Positions 16,863 to 26,305 are shown, counted from the stretch's first letter. The stretch: 48,032 bases of DNA from Nostoc sp. CMAA1605 (GCF_021596505.1 NZ_PJIZ01000029.1:1-48032), one strand, 5' to 3'. The notes: a model not told the origin generated them from the sequence alone. Translations and numbers: made by a program.

Positions 16863-17060
16863 GGGACTGGGGATTGGGGACTGGGGACTGGGAATTTTGG
16901 ATTTTGGATTGAATTCCAAGCAAAATACTAGCGTGGGGATAAGAATAACCCTTGTTTCCCCTACACCCTTACACCCCTATACCCCTACACTCTTACACCC
17001 CTACACCCTTACACCCTTACACCCCTATCTATACCCCCATACCCCTATATCCCATCCCTA
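16863..17060. repeat. Heptamer and octamer tandem arrays upstream of uvrB
   Basis: A short STRR1 array (GGGGACT/GGGGATT) at about 16863-16893 is followed by a longer array of period 8, unit (C/T)TACACCC, at about 16960-17055. The array ends about 40 bases before the uvrB ATG, so the uvrB leader is largely repeat DNA. An array of the complementary unit (GGTGTAGG) occurs at 27500-27570. Confidence 0.88.
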
Positions 17061-17098
17061 ACGCTACTATGAAATAGGGTATTTTTTAGTACAAATGT

Positions 17099-19096
17099 AT
17101 GACAGAATTTGGTCTGCAAGCTCCCTTTAGTCCGACTGGCGACCAACCACAAGCGATCGCCCAGTTAGTTGCTAGCATAGAAGCAAATAACCGTTATCAA
17201 ACCTTATTAGGCGCGACGGGAACAGGTAAGACATTTTCCATCGCCGCAGTCATTGAGAAAGTGGGTAAGCCGACTTTAGTTTTGGCGCACAATAAAACCC
17301 TAGCTGCACAACTTTGTAATGAGTTGCGGGAATTCTTCCCAAAGAATGCTGTGGAGTATTTTGTCAGTTACTACGATTACTACCAGCCAGAAGCTTATAT
17401 TCCCGTTACTGACACATATATTGAGAAGACAGCAGCCATTAATGACGAAATAGATATGCTGCGTCACTCAGCCACGCGATCGCTATTTGAACGGCGTGAC
17501 GTAATTGTTGTAGCATCAATTAGCTGTATCTATGGTTTGGGTATCCCTTCCGAATATCTCAAAGCCGCCATCCCCTTAAAAGTAGGGATGGAAGTCAATC
17601 AGCGTGAGATTTTACGGGATTTAACTTCAGTACAATATAGTCGCAACGACCTAGAAATGGGACGGGGACGTTTCCGTGTCCGTGGTGATGTGCTAGAAAT
17701 CGGCCCCGCCTACGAAGATAGAATCATTCGGGTAGAATTCTTTGGCGATGAAATTGACGCAATTCGCTACATTGACCCAGTTACAGGGGAAATTCTCCAC
17801 AGTTTATCAGCCGTCAATATTTACCCGGCGCGTCACTTTGTGACCCCAGAGGAACGCTTAGAAATCGCCTGTGAAGATATCGCCGCCGAATTAAAACAAC
17901 GCAAAGCCGAACTCGAAGAAACAGGTAAATTAGTAGAAGCACAACGCATAGACCAACGTACACGCTACGACTTAGAAATGTTGCGGGAAGTTGGTTATTG
18001 TAACGGCGTAGAAAATTATTCCCGTCACTTAGCAGGAAGACAAGCCGGAGAACCACCAGAATGTTTAATTGATTATTTTCCCAAAGATTGGCTATTAGTA
18101 ATTGATGAATCACACGTTACTGTCCCCCAAATTCGCGGGATGTATAACGGCGACCAAGCCAGAAAAAAAGTCTTAATTGAACATGGCTTTAGATTACCGA
18201 GTGCGTCTGATAATCGACCTTTGAAAGCTGAAGAGTTTTGGACGAAAGTTAATCAATGTATTTTCGTTTCTGCGACCCCTGGAAATTGGGAATTAGAAAT
18301 TTCTGAAGATAGAATCGTCGAGCAAGTAATTCGCCCCACTGGAGTAATTGATCCTGAAATTTTTGTTCGCCCCACTGAAGGACAAATTGATGATTTGTTA
18401 GCAGAAATTCAAGACAGAATAGACCATCAAGAACGGGTATTAATTACCACGTTAACTAAACGCATGGCAGAAGATTTAACCGAATATCTCCAAGACCATA
18501 GCATTCGTGTGCGTTATTTACACTCAGAAATTAATTCCATTGAACGCATTGAAATCTTACAAGAATTACGCGAAGGCAACTTTGATGTTTTAGTGGGTGT
18601 AAACTTATTGAGGGAAGGTTTAGATTTGCCAGAAGTTTCCTTAGTGGCAATCATGGATGCCGATAAAGAAGGGTTCTTACGTGCTGAACGTTCCTTAATT
18701 CAAACTATCGGGAGAGCCGCGCGTCATATCCGAGGACAGGCGATTTTATATGCCGATAATTTAACAGATAGCATGATTAAAGCTATTGAAGAAACCGACA
18801 GACGGCGGGGAATTCAGATGGCATATAATAAGCTGCACGGAATTACACCACAGCCGATTGTCAAAAAATCCAGTAATGCAATTTTGTCTTTCTTAGATAT
18901 TTCAAGAAGATTAAATTCTACAGATTTAGAAACTGTAGAAGAACAGCTAGGAGAATTGCCACTAGAACAAATTCCTGAATTGATCACTCAATTAGAATCC
19001 CAGATGAAAGAAGCAGCAAAGAAATTAGAATTTGAAGAGGCAGCAAAATTGCGCGATCGCATCAAGCAACTGCGCGATAAAATGCTAGGACGCTAG
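17099..19096 (+). CDS. uvrB: UvrABC excision nuclease subunit B
   Basis: 665 residues, full family length. UvrB is the DNA-damage verification helicase of nucleotide excision repair: loaded by UvrA2, it then recruits UvrC. Motifs are Walker [10 protein letters not shown] (about 39-47), the aromatic beta-hairpin region [12 protein letters not shown] (about 92-103), the Walker B box [10 protein letters not shown], helicase motif [14 protein letters not shown], and QTIGRAARH. The C-terminal UVR domain ([20 protein letters not shown], about 638-657) contacts UvrC. The ATG at 17099 has no obvious Shine-Dalgarno. Neighbours are unrelated; it looks monocistronic. Confidence 0.98.
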   Translation: MTEFGLQAPFSPTGDQPQAIAQLVASIEANNRYQTLLGATGTGKTFSIAAVIEKVGKPTLVLAHNKTLAAQLCNELREFFPKNAVEYFVSYYDYYQPEAYIPVTDTYIEKTAAINDEIDMLRHSATRSLFERRDVIVVASISCIYGLGIPSEYLKAAIPLKVGMEVNQREILRDLTSVQYSRNDLEMGRGRFRVRGDVLEIGPAYEDRIIRVEFFGDEIDAIRYIDPVTGEILHSLSAVNIYPARHFVTPEERLEIACEDIAAELKQRKAELEETGKLVEAQRIDQRTRYDLEMLREVGYCNGVENYSRHLAGRQAGEPPECLIDYFPKDWLLVIDESHVTVPQIRGMYNGDQARKKVLIEHGFRLPSASDNRPLKAEEFWTKVNQCIFVSATPGNWELEISEDRIVEQVIRPTGVIDPEIFVRPTEGQIDDLLAEIQDRIDHQERVLITTLTKRMAEDLTEYLQDHSIRVRYLHSEINSIERIEILQELREGNFDVLVGVNLLREGLDLPEVSLVAIMDADKEGFLRAERSLIQTIGRAARHIRGQAILYADNLTDSMIKAIEETDRRRGIQMAYNKLHGITPQPIVKKSSNAILSFLDISRRLNSTDLETVEEQLGELPLEQIPELITQLESQMKEAAKKLEFEEAAKLRDRIKQLRDKMLGR

Positions 19097-19166
19097 ATGC
19101 AGTCGCTGGTTTTTCTTGGCATCAACCCGACACCAACAAATACATGATTTCAAATTTTATAGATTA

Positions 19167-19235
19167 GTAGGGTGCATCAGTATCAATAAATTCATCATGG
19201 GAATAGTTAGCTTTTCTCTCGCTGACGTACCCTAC
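19167..19235. repeat. GTAGGGTG palindromic repeat (copy 1)
   Basis: 69 bp with imperfect inverted ends: GTAGGGTGCATCAG and CTGACGTACCCTAC. A related copy at 20213-20276 has the same orientation. The two copies flank the DUF6006-like gene and the nested element. Confidence 0.8.
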
Positions 19236-19243
19236 ATCCACTA

Positions 19244-19531
19244 ATACCAATTCACTAAAATCATGGGCGTTGCTGATTAATGGGATGATTTATGTTTCGC
19301 GCAAAGGCGCAAAGGCGCAAAGGTGCAAAGAATTAATTTTCTACTTTGCACAAAAGTCTCAGTTCATCCCGCATTTATGCAACGCCAAATCATGAAACAG
19401 ATTCAAATCCAGAAACTCTTACAAAATATGGATTTTCTTAATTTTGTAGGCGCAAGCCTTTGCTACGCAACGCTACCGTGTTCACCGGAGGTGTTCTCGG
19501 AGAGTACCCGTAGGGTATTTTGAATTGGTAT
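19244..19531. mobile_element. Nested MITE-like element
   Basis: Outer inverted ends ATACCAATTC (19244) and GAATTGGTAT (to 19531). Inside is a second inverted pair, GGCGTTGC...GGGATGA (19266) and TCATCCC...GCAACGCC (to 19386), enclosing GCAAAGGC octamer repeats. The remaining part holds the common Nostoc interspersed motif TAGGCGCAAGCC and an ACCGGAGGTGTTC hairpin. No coding capacity. Confidence 0.7.
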
Positions 19532-19536
19532 GAACA

Positions 19537-19950
19537 CTATTTCCAACATGAGAGCGGATAGCGTTGACCGTTCCATGTAGTCCAACCCGTGGTTCTATTG
19601 TTTGTAGGCTTTGGTAAATACCATCGATTACCATCAGCATGACGGAAATACAATCCGCCACGATTCCCTTGACGCGGTTCTGTCAACGCCACCCAGCGCG
19701 AACCGTTGTCAGAAAAACTACCTTTCCAGCGTACACCAGAAGAGGTGCTGCAAGTATCACCGTTACAGCTTGTTTGGCTATCATCAACTACATCCCATCT
19801 CATACGGGCTGGTCGTCCGTCGATATTACAGTCCCAATAACCACCCCACCAGCCAGAAACCTGACCAGCAGGGGAAGGAGGGGAAACGACGAAGGATAAA
19901 GCGATCGCAGATGATAGAGTTAAAAGCGATCGCTGCATTAAAGTCTTCAT
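19537..19950 (-). CDS. Small secreted protein, DUF6006-like
   Basis: 137 residues from the ATG at 19950, chosen because GAGG precedes it; an upstream in-frame start is less likely. It has a signal peptide (SLLTLSSAIALSFVVSPPSPAG). The mature part is Trp/Gly-rich with four Cys (WDCNIDG, SCNGDTCS, LSCWK), suggesting two disulfides and a small beta fold. Motifs such as WGGYWDCNIDGRPARMRWDV match what I remember as the cyanobacterial DUF6006 family; function unknown. Periplasmic or extracellular location is likely. Confidence 0.72.
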   Translation of the reverse strand: MKTLMQRSLLTLSSAIALSFVVSPPSPAGQVSGWWGGYWDCNIDGRPARMRWDVVDDSQTSCNGDTCSTSSGVRWKGSFSDNGSRWVALTEPRQGNRGGLYFRHADGNRWYLPKPTNNRTTGWTTWNGQRYPLSCWK

Positions 19951-20212
19951 AAAATTACCTCTTATTTTGAAAACTAGATTGTCGGTCATGTGATTTTTGG
20001 CAATGGTTTAAAAATCAAAGTAAAGGCTATCAGTCTTTAATAAATGAGGTATTACGTTCTTATTGTGGACATCAGAGTAAGATTCAAAACGAAACCTAAC
20101 ATTTAAATCATTTGATAATTAAATTACCAACTTTTCCCAACAGGCTCGCTATGAAAATACAGGCATAAACGAGCAAGGAAAACTAAAAAATAGATATTAA
20201 ATTTATCAGCTA

Positions 20213-20276
20213 GTAGGGTGTGTCAGTATGAATGATTTCTGAAGATAGTTAAGTTTTTCGCACTGACTCACTCTAC
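20213..20276. repeat. GTAGGGTG palindromic repeat (copy 2)
   Basis: 64 bp, similar to 19167-19235: left end GTAGGGTGTGTCAG, right end CACTGACTCACTCTAC. It is in the same orientation as copy 1. Confidence 0.78.
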
Positions 20277-20306
20277 ATATAAGTAGAACGGTGTAAATAA
20301 TTAAAG

Positions 20307-20360
20307 GTTTGTAGTAAGGACTTTAGTCCTCTCATAAGGACTAAAGTCCTTACTACGAAC
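20307..20360. repeat. GTAGTAAGGACT palindromic repeat (copy A)
   Basis: 54 bp. Two inner palindromic half-sites (AGGACTTTAGTCCT and AGGACTAAAGTCCT) are enclosed by inverted ends GTTTGTAGTAAGG and CCTTACTACGAAC. It lies 100 bases downstream of the stop of the 157-residue gene. Related copies are at 21239-21264, 25773-25830 and 46376-46432. Confidence 0.9.
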
Positions 20361-20460
20361 TAAATGCAATTTTTTTACATTACTTTACATAGTTTGGTTT
20401 TTTCAAGTCGTTCTACTTACTCAATAACTTGCCTTAACTTTTATTGAGATAATCTATTCC

Positions 20461-20934
20461 CTAACGGCTCCATAAACTACCACCAAAATTCTCTCCACCT
20501 GAGATTTTTTCGATACGATTACCTGATATCCTCAGCGTCATCTCACCATATCCTCTAATTGCACCTTTAGGAACATCAGCCCAGCTGCCAATTATTTGGT
20601 TGCCCCTGATTGTACCCTGAAATACGTTTGACCAAGTTTCTCCACCATCAGCACTTTGACCATACCACCACAACTGATTACCCACTTGGCGAATAAAGTA
20701 AACTCCACCATCATTACAGTTCCAAACGCCTGTTAAACTGCTAGCTTGTGCAACAGTAAAAGAGGTCTGAGAAAGCTTTGTAGAAAGGAAAGCATTGTTT
20801 TCTTGTGTGGAGACTTGAGGCTTTCGATTTAAAGCATTAGCATAAGTTGATTGAGATATCATGATAACCGCAAGCGGAATCATTGACATAGACGCAAGTT
20901 TTAATAATCCCAAACTTGGTTTTCGGAATTGCAT
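20461..20934 (-). CDS. Small secreted protein of unknown function
   Basis: 157 residues with a strong Shine-Dalgarno (AAGGAG). The signal peptide is MQFRKPSLGLLKLASMSM plus the following hydrophobic stretch, with likely cleavage after TYANA. After a linker, a beta-rich domain starts (SLTGVWNCNDGGVYFIRQVG, NQLWWYGQS, FQGTIRGNQIIGSWADVPKG). This resembles small lipocalin-like or SH3-like ligand-binding barrels found in exported proteins; the exact family is not recognised. The start codon faces the hglT gene end across a 346-base gap on the same strand. Confidence 0.75.
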   Translation of the reverse strand: MQFRKPSLGLLKLASMSMIPLAVIMISQSTYANALNRKPQVSTQENNAFLSTKLSQTSFTVAQASSLTGVWNCNDGGVYFIRQVGNQLWWYGQSADGGETWSNVFQGTIRGNQIIGSWADVPKGAIRGYGEMTLRISGNRIEKISGGENFGGSLWSR

Positions 20935-21238
20935 AAAATCTCCTTTAAGTTTGTATTAAATTACTGTCTATACGTAACAACAATCAGTAATTTAACTGAG
21001 TAATTTATCATCTGGAAATTTGCTTTTATATGAAAAATCATAAAATTTCATAAAAATTCAGGTACAGTCACACTACTTTTAATTGCGATCGCTAATACCT
21101 TATCAACTAAGCAGATATAAAAATTTAAATATTATATTGATTTAAGATTAAGACGTAATCGTTAATAGTCAAGGGTTTCAGCTTGCTTAACATAGCTAAA
21201 TAAAGACTTTACAAAACTCCTGACATTTTATGAAGTCC
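20935..21238. other. Intergenic, AT-rich
   Basis: About 300 AT-rich bases between the secreted protein gene and the palindrome behind hglT, with one HIP1 octamer near 21086. It should hold the promoter of the 157-residue gene. No RNA gene or ORF seen. Confidence 0.4.
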
Positions 21239-21264
21239 GTAGTGAGGACTAAAGTCCTTACTAC
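21239..21264. repeat. GTAGTAAGGACT palindromic repeat (copy B, single hairpin)
   Basis: 26-bp near-perfect palindrome GTAGTGAGGACT + AAAGTCCTTACTAC, 16 bases past the hglT stop codon. By position it can act as the 3' hairpin of the hglT transcript. Confidence 0.85.
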
Positions 21265-21280
21265 AAACTCAATCCTGTTA

Positions 21281-22546
21281 CTAAACAGCCGTAGTTTCTG
21301 CTGTATTCGTAACTTGCACCAACTCATACAATTTGGTTTCAAATTTCTCCATACAGGCTGACCAATCATATTCCAAGATGGAAGGACGCGCCTGTGCGGC
21401 CATAGCTGCTTTCAGTTCAGGGTTAGAGAGAATTTCTACAACCTTTTGAGCAAAATCTGCTGGGTTGTTGGGTTCAGCTAAAAAGCCATTTTGACCAGGA
21501 GTGACTTGTTCTGAAGTTGACGGTGCTAAGGCTGCAACTACAGGAGTACCAGAAGCCAAAGCTTCGTTAGTAGTGGTGCAGAAGTTCTCTGTCACTGAAG
21601 GATTGACAAACACATCCGCACGCGCAAACCAACCTAACAACTCTGTACCATGAGACTCACCCCAGATAGTAATACCTGAGCCGAACTTTTCAGCACGTTT
21701 GCGAATTTCTGCATCTAGAGGGCCACTACCGACAATCACTAAATGCACGTGGGGAATTTTAGCCGCAATCAAGGGATAAGCATCAATTAATTGGGGAACA
21801 TTCTTTTCAGCAGTGATGCGTCCCACAAAGAGAATCGTCGGTCTATCATCGTCAGGGATGGGGTTGTGAGAGATATTGCGAGGATGGAATTTCTCACAAT
21901 CTATTCCCTGATAAGGGACATATTCGCTAGGGTAGCATCCTAAATTTTGGTATTTAATCAGTTGTTCGCGAGAAGAAAAGACATTGAGATCGTAGACTTC
22001 GCTAGACTGCTTCACCAGCATAGGAATGATGGGACGAAAGAACTTAAAGAAGACATCACCCAAGTAGTATCTGATATAAGCAACGATATCTGTGTGAAAG
22101 ACTGAAATAATGGGGGTTTTAGTCCGTTGGGCATACTGCACACCTACAGGACGACCATAACCTTGGATTAAAACCGAGTATACACCCCGCATTTGGGCTG
22201 ATTCTTCAACAATGATGATATCAGGTTGAAATTCTGTGAGTAATTCGGTATCACTCCAATGGCGATAACTCAGAGGTTGGGGTAGAGATTTGTAAAATAT
22301 CAGGGGTTCAGTGGGGAAAGAGTAGGACGAGAAATTAGGATAAGACTTTAACTCATCTAACCCAGGCATAGGGCGATCGCCCACTTGTTTAGGATACTGA
22401 TCATTAAACTGGGGATGGACTAAAAAAACTTCATGTCCTTGTTGTAGTAACCAACGCACCCTCTGATGAACAGCAACGGAAACCCCAGTTAAAAAAGGAG
22501 CATATAACCCTGTAAATAAAGCAATACGAAGTTTAGGCTTGTTCAT
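21281..22546 (-). CDS. hglT: Heterocyst glycolipid glycosyltransferase
   Basis: 421 residues, GT-B fold, family GT4. The N-terminal acceptor domain starts KLRIALFTGLYAPFLTGVSV. The C-terminal donor domain starts near DRPTILFVGRITAEKN and holds the E-x7-E motif in TENFCTTTNEALASGTPVVA. In Anabaena PCC 7120 the corresponding gene (all5341, hglT) attaches the sugar to the heterocyst glycolipid aglycone. The assignment rests on the protein type and on synteny with hgdBCA and hglEFGDC. It is the last gene of the leftward cluster, 75 bases after a GT2 gene. No clear Shine-Dalgarno precedes the ATG, which fits cotranscription. Confidence 0.85.
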   Translation of the reverse strand: MNKPKLRIALFTGLYAPFLTGVSVAVHQRVRWLLQQGHEVFLVHPQFNDQYPKQVGDRPMPGLDELKSYPNFSSYSFPTEPLIFYKSLPQPLSYRHWSDTELLTEFQPDIIIVEESAQMRGVYSVLIQGYGRPVGVQYAQRTKTPIISVFHTDIVAYIRYYLGDVFFKFFRPIIPMLVKQSSEVYDLNVFSSREQLIKYQNLGCYPSEYVPYQGIDCEKFHPRNISHNPIPDDDRPTILFVGRITAEKNVPQLIDAYPLIAAKIPHVHLVIVGSGPLDAEIRKRAEKFGSGITIWGESHGTELLGWFARADVFVNPSVTENFCTTTNEALASGTPVVAALAPSTSEQVTPGQNGFLAEPNNPADFAQKVVEILSNPELKAAMAAQARPSILEYDWSACMEKFETKLYELVQVTNTAETTAV

Positions 22547-22621
22547 AATTTTGAATAAGTTTGTGAATCTTGTTTGATCAATTTGAATAAGGTCTAGGAT
22601 TTACGCATTGATTCCAAGAGT

Positions 22622-23878
22622 TCACAGAGAAATTTGGCGATCGCTTGGTTGATCTTTCGTCTGATAAGGATGATATTCCTTTAATCGGATCTGCCAAGAA
22701 CCTTGCACTTCATAGGTAACACCACGCCAATGGACTGTCGGCATATCCAATGAACGAAACATGGCTATGGCATAAATCCAGTGTGTGAAGGGCATTCCTA
22801 TAATCATCTTCCAGATGAGTGGCCATGATAATTCGATGACTGGTTTACCTTGAGAACGAATCACTGGCTGAATACTCAACTCCAAAATGATCATGAGCAT
22901 CACTAACGCCAGTATATAAATTACGTACCAAAGGAAGGCGAGAGTAGCTGTATTCCCATCACCGCTAAACCAAGCTAGTACCATCACGACAATTAACAGA
23001 TGTGGTAGCAAAATCGTCAACACTGTATCAGCCACCACCGCAGGCCACAAAGGATGGTAAAGACGAGAAGCCATCAATTGACGTTGTAACCAATACCTCA
23101 AACTCGGTAAATCTGTCTCCTCTTGATTCAACATAATCAAAGAAGGTACAAACTTCACCTTCAGGTTATGTTTACTCAAGACACTACGAATCATCGTGTC
23201 TTCGCCAAAGGCTTGTCCCCACTTCTCCAACAGTCCTGTCTGATGTAGAACCTCTGTCTTAATAGCTAAAGTCCCACCCCAAGGAATCCCGTAGAGGGAC
23301 ATCTGTACAACAGCTGAAACATTCCAGATGTAACGAACTAGAGAACCCCAATACCTACCAGTTGGAAGATACCAACGATTTCCTGTAGTTGCGCCCACAG
23401 AAGGGTTATTTAACGGTGAGACTAATTCCCGCAACCAATTGGAATGCACTATCGTATCAGCATCAACTAACGCCACAACCTTATAAGACTCATCTAGTTC
23501 TGATACCGCTTGAATTAAAGAACTACATTTGAGACTACAGGTCTGTCGAATGCTTCGCAAATGATTAATTTGGTAATTAGTCACACCCAATTGATTAATC
23601 GTATCGCTCACAACTTGCCAAGCTGGGTCTTGTTCACTATCGATAATCAGCTTCACATCGTAATTTGGATAGTTTTGCTGAAGTAGCGATGTTAAACAAT
23701 TAGGTAAAAACGGGTCAGCACCCCTTAAACACAACAAAACGGCTGTTTTCGGTAATTGCTCATCAGGCAAAGTTTTGGAACGAGAATTTAAACTCCACAA
23801 AAACAGCAAGATGATACTGACCTGAATAACTAACCAACTCACCAAAAATTTCGATATCGATACCACAAAATCATTCAT
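22622..23878 (-). CDS. Membrane glycosyltransferase family 2 (copy 1)
   Basis: 418 residues, a processive-type GT2 similar to ceramide glucosyltransferase and hopanoid/cellulose-type enzymes. An N-terminal TM helix (residues 10-30) is followed by the GT-A domain: LLCLRGADPFLPN, the DxD motif VALVDADT (Asp139, Asp141), and GEDTMI (225-227). QRQLMASR (265-272) sits where the Q/RxxRW motif is expected, but the Trp is absent. Three to four TM helices form the C-terminus. It is highly similar to the neighbour at 24454-25713. Position in the heterocyst glycolipid locus suggests transfer of sugar to a lipid; acceptor not known. GAGG precedes the ATG. Confidence 0.88.
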   Translation of the reverse strand: MNDFVVSISKFLVSWLVIQVSIILLFLWSLNSRSKTLPDEQLPKTAVLLCLRGADPFLPNCLTSLLQQNYPNYDVKLIIDSEQDPAWQVVSDTINQLGVTNYQINHLRSIRQTCSLKCSSLIQAVSELDESYKVVALVDADTIVHSNWLRELVSPLNNPSVGATTGNRWYLPTGRYWGSLVRYIWNVSAVVQMSLYGIPWGGTLAIKTEVLHQTGLLEKWGQAFGEDTMIRSVLSKHNLKVKFVPSLIMLNQEETDLPSLRYWLQRQLMASRLYHPLWPAVVADTVLTILLPHLLIVVMVLAWFSGDGNTATLAFLWYVIYILALVMLMIILELSIQPVIRSQGKPVIELSWPLIWKMIIGMPFTHWIYAIAMFRSLDMPTVHWRGVTYEVQGSWQIRLKEYHPYQTKDQPSDRQISL

Positions 23879-24171
23879 TATTTATGACCTCTACAAAAAA
23901 TCATTCACCAGTTATTTACAAAGCTCATGATCTGTTCTAGAGAGCATATCTAATTGTGATTGAGTGACTATGAAGTCTTGCACCACTATTTATCTGAAGC
24001 AAAAATTTCTTCATGTTTTTAGAGACTCCAATCAGCAATTAAATTCTCGATATTCCCAGGATTAATCGGAAATAAACAACTGTAGGATTTACGCAGAATT
24101 CAAACAGATCAAGAGTTCGCACCACTTTGTTATGTAAATCCTCAGTTAAAAACTTAAGAGCTAATTCACTT

Positions 24172-24339
24172 CTGACTTTTCACGGTATCTAGAAAACCCC
24201 TCTCCATAGAGCGAAGCTCTTCTCGGAGAGTACCTCTCCCCTACAAGGAGAGAGGCTTTAATTTTCCCCCTTCCCTAGTAGGGAAGGGGGTTAGGGGGTT
24301 AGGTTTTACGTTAACTTTTCTACATAACTGAAAAGTCAG
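24172..24339. mobile_element. MITE-like element between the two GT2 genes
   Basis: 168 bp with terminal inverted repeats CTGACTTTTCA and TGAAAAGTCAG. It contains a CTCTCC...GGAGAG hairpin and a strong hairpin CCCCCTTCCC / GGGAAGGGGG. No coding capacity. It fills part of the 575-base gap between the two GT2 genes, the longest spacer of the cluster. The rest of that gap (23879-24171 and 24340-24453) shows nothing else. Confidence 0.78.
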
Positions 24340-24453
24340 AATTCACTTCTCAAACAAAACCAAAAAACTCCTTTTAACCTGGTTCGTTCTCTGGATTAAT
24401 GTTGGCATTTATTCCTGTATTTCTTATGCTCCATAACCAGAGAATGGGAGTTT

Positions 24454-25713
24454 TCAAAGAGAAATTTTGCTATCAACAGGTTGATCTAAAAAATCATAGG
24501 GATGATACTCAACTAACCGCACATTCCAAGGGCCGCGAATCCGGTAAACAATCCCTCGCCACTTTACAGTTGATATCCATATAGAAGAGAGCATCGCTAG
24601 CCCATAAACCCATTGTGTTAAAGGGATAGCTAACAAAATCCTCCCTATCAATGGTAAAGACAGTTTTGTTCCTGGCTGACCTTGATTGCGAATCACTGGT
24701 TGTAATACCATCTCAACCAGCAGCATTAACGAAAGTAATCCCAAAGTGTAAATGCTGTAGGATTTAAACAATAAATCTGCTACTTCCCACTGGGCATCAC
24801 CTAACGACAAGAAAAACAACACAATTGTGAAAGTGGGAAAAAAAATACTAGACACAGCCTCACTGACAATAGCCAACCATCTGGGATGGTAGAGACGTGA
24901 ATAAAGAATCAGACGTTGGATATAGTCAAGTATCCCCAACAAATCACACTCTTCACGATTCACCATAATCAGCGACGGCACAAACCTCACCTTCAAACCA
25001 TGCTTTTTGAGGATGTTGTGCATCATCAAATCTTCTCCAAAAGCCTGCGCCCACTGCTCTAAAATTCCCGTGTGACGCAGTACCTCTGTTTTCACAGCCA
25101 AAGTCCCACCCCAAGGAATACCGAATAGGTACATCTGCACAACTGAAGCAATATTTCCTGTGTAGCGTACCAACGAACCCCAATATTTGCCAGTAGGTAC
25201 ATACCAACGATGACCGGTAGTAGCCCCAATTTTAGGATTTTCTAAAGGACTAACTAACTCTCTTAGCCAATTGGAATGTACGATGGTGTCTGCATCGACT
25301 AAAGCCACTACTTGATAGGAATCATCCAAATCAGAAATAGCTTGAATCAAAGAACTACACTTGAGACTACAGTTGTGGCGAATGACCCTTAAATGATTGA
25401 TTTCAACATTAGTTACACCCAGTTGATTAACTATATCCTGAGCAATTTGCCAAGCTGGGTCTTCTTGACTGTCGATAATCAGCTTTAAATCATAATTGGG
25501 GTAATTTTGTTGTAAGAGTGCCTCAATACAGTTGGGTAAAAAAGGATCAGCCCCACGCAAGCACAGAATTACAGCTGCTTTAGGTAACTGTTCATCAGGT
25601 AAATTTTTCGTCTGTGATAATCGCACATATAACAAAAACAGCAGCGAAATAAATACCTGAATCCCCAACCATCCCAGTAAAGACCTAAACAAGAATGCTG
25701 CCAGTTCTCTCAT
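24454..25713 (-). CDS. Membrane glycosyltransferase family 2 (copy 2)
   Basis: 419 residues, paralogous along the whole length to the GT2 gene at 22622-23878, including LCLRGADPFLPNC, ALVDADTIVHSNWLRELVSP, GIPWGGTLA and FGEDLMM. The same N-terminal TM helix and C-terminal TM bundle are present. The region after the GED motif differs (IQRLILYSRLYHPRWL), which may reflect a different acceptor. Shine-Dalgarno GGAG precedes the ATG. It is in the leftward cluster with hgdBCA, 127 bases after the DUF2141 gene. A tandem duplication kept in one operon suggests either two sugar steps or two lipid classes (inference). Confidence 0.88.
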   Translation of the reverse strand: MRELAAFLFRSLLGWLGIQVFISLLFLLYVRLSQTKNLPDEQLPKAAVILCLRGADPFLPNCIEALLQQNYPNYDLKLIIDSQEDPAWQIAQDIVNQLGVTNVEINHLRVIRHNCSLKCSSLIQAISDLDDSYQVVALVDADTIVHSNWLRELVSPLENPKIGATTGHRWYVPTGKYWGSLVRYTGNIASVVQMYLFGIPWGGTLAVKTEVLRHTGILEQWAQAFGEDLMMHNILKKHGLKVRFVPSLIMVNREECDLLGILDYIQRLILYSRLYHPRWLAIVSEAVSSIFFPTFTIVLFFLSLGDAQWEVADLLFKSYSIYTLGLLSLMLLVEMVLQPVIRNQGQPGTKLSLPLIGRILLAIPLTQWVYGLAMLSSIWISTVKWRGIVYRIRGPWNVRLVEYHPYDFLDQPVDSKISL

Positions 25714-25772
25714 GACATTTATCAGTCTCCGGCAACCTGTGCCATCTGTAATAGTTGAGAGGTAATTTGTAG

Positions 25773-25830
25773 GTTGGTAGTAAGGACTTTAGTCCTTGAG
25801 AAAATCAGCACTAAAGTGCTTACTACCAAC
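25773..25830. repeat. GTAGTAAGGACT palindromic repeat (copy C)
   Basis: 58 bp: GTTGGTAGTAAGGACT... and ...AGTGCTTACTACCAAC, with perfect 12-bp inverted ends and one palindromic half-site changed to AGCACTAAAGTGCT. The change is compensatory (both sides of the stem altered), which implies that the hairpin itself is conserved. It lies 10 bases past the DUF2141 stop. Confidence 0.9.
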
Positions 25831-25840
25831 TATTGCCAAC

Positions 25841-26305
25841 TTAGGGATCGAGTGAGTATTTCAAATCAATATTGACAGTTGTATTTTTGGTGACAGTAAA
25901 ACTGGATTTACTAAACTTAGGTGTCCCAGTTTGAATAGAAACTTTAGGATTATTAGAAATCCCGAAACCTTCCTTGGGAATACCAAAGAAATCAGAATCT
26001 AGTTTTTGATTACCATTTTGATCATCTACTACGGCTATAGCATAAGTGCCACGTTTCAAGCCATAAAAATGCTTAGTGATAGACTTACCTGTAATGCGAG
26101 TGCAACCGCTTTGTACCTCGCTGCGATCGCTTAAAGGAAAGCCTTTTTCACTATCATAAATTCTCAGGCAAATTTGACCTTTTTGATGCCGGATTCCGTT
26201 GACAACTACTGTTAATTTAGATGTAGGCTCTGCATTCAAAGGTCTAATACAAGTGAAGCTTAATAAACTAGCTAATAAAACTTGACTCAAGCGATTGATT
26301 TTCAT
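25841..26305 (-). CDS. Secreted DUF2141 domain protein in the heterocyst glycolipid locus
   Basis: 154 residues. Signal peptide (LSQVLLASLLSFTCIRPLNA) followed by a DUF2141 domain: LTVVVNGIRHQKGQICLRIYDSEKGFPL in pieces, FYGLKRGTYAIAVVDDQNGN and KLDSDFFGIPKEGFGISNNP are typical. AAGGAG precedes the ATG. The domain has a beta-sandwich look and is exported; its function is unknown. The position between a GT2 gene and hgdA, in the orientation of the cluster, matches all5344 of Anabaena PCC 7120 as I recall it. A TTCAAAA heptamer array (26342-26374) lies just upstream. Confidence 0.85.
   Translation of the reverse strand: MKINRLSQVLLASLLSFTCIRPLNAEPTSKLTVVVNGIRHQKGQICLRIYDSEKGFPLSDRSEVQSGCTRITGKSITKHFYGLKRGTYAIAVVDDQNGNQKLDSDFFGIPKEGFGISNNPKVSIQTGTPKFSKSSFTVTKNTTVNIDLKYSLDP

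Noticed and set aside
16849..17061. 70-residue plus-strand frame with LHPYTPT repeats before uvrB
   Set aside because: It consists of STRR1 and octamer repeat DNA and has no Shine-Dalgarno; not a protein gene.
17814..18113. 99-residue minus-strand frame inside uvrB
   Set aside because: Antisense shadow of a strongly conserved gene; no start signal or family.
19401..19430. tRNA-like TTCAAATCC stretch
   Set aside because: No acceptor stem or anticodon arm could be built around it.
19611..19952. Plus-strand frames over the DUF6006-like gene
   Set aside because: The minus-strand frame has a signal peptide, paired Cys and a Shine-Dalgarno; the plus-strand frames have none of these.
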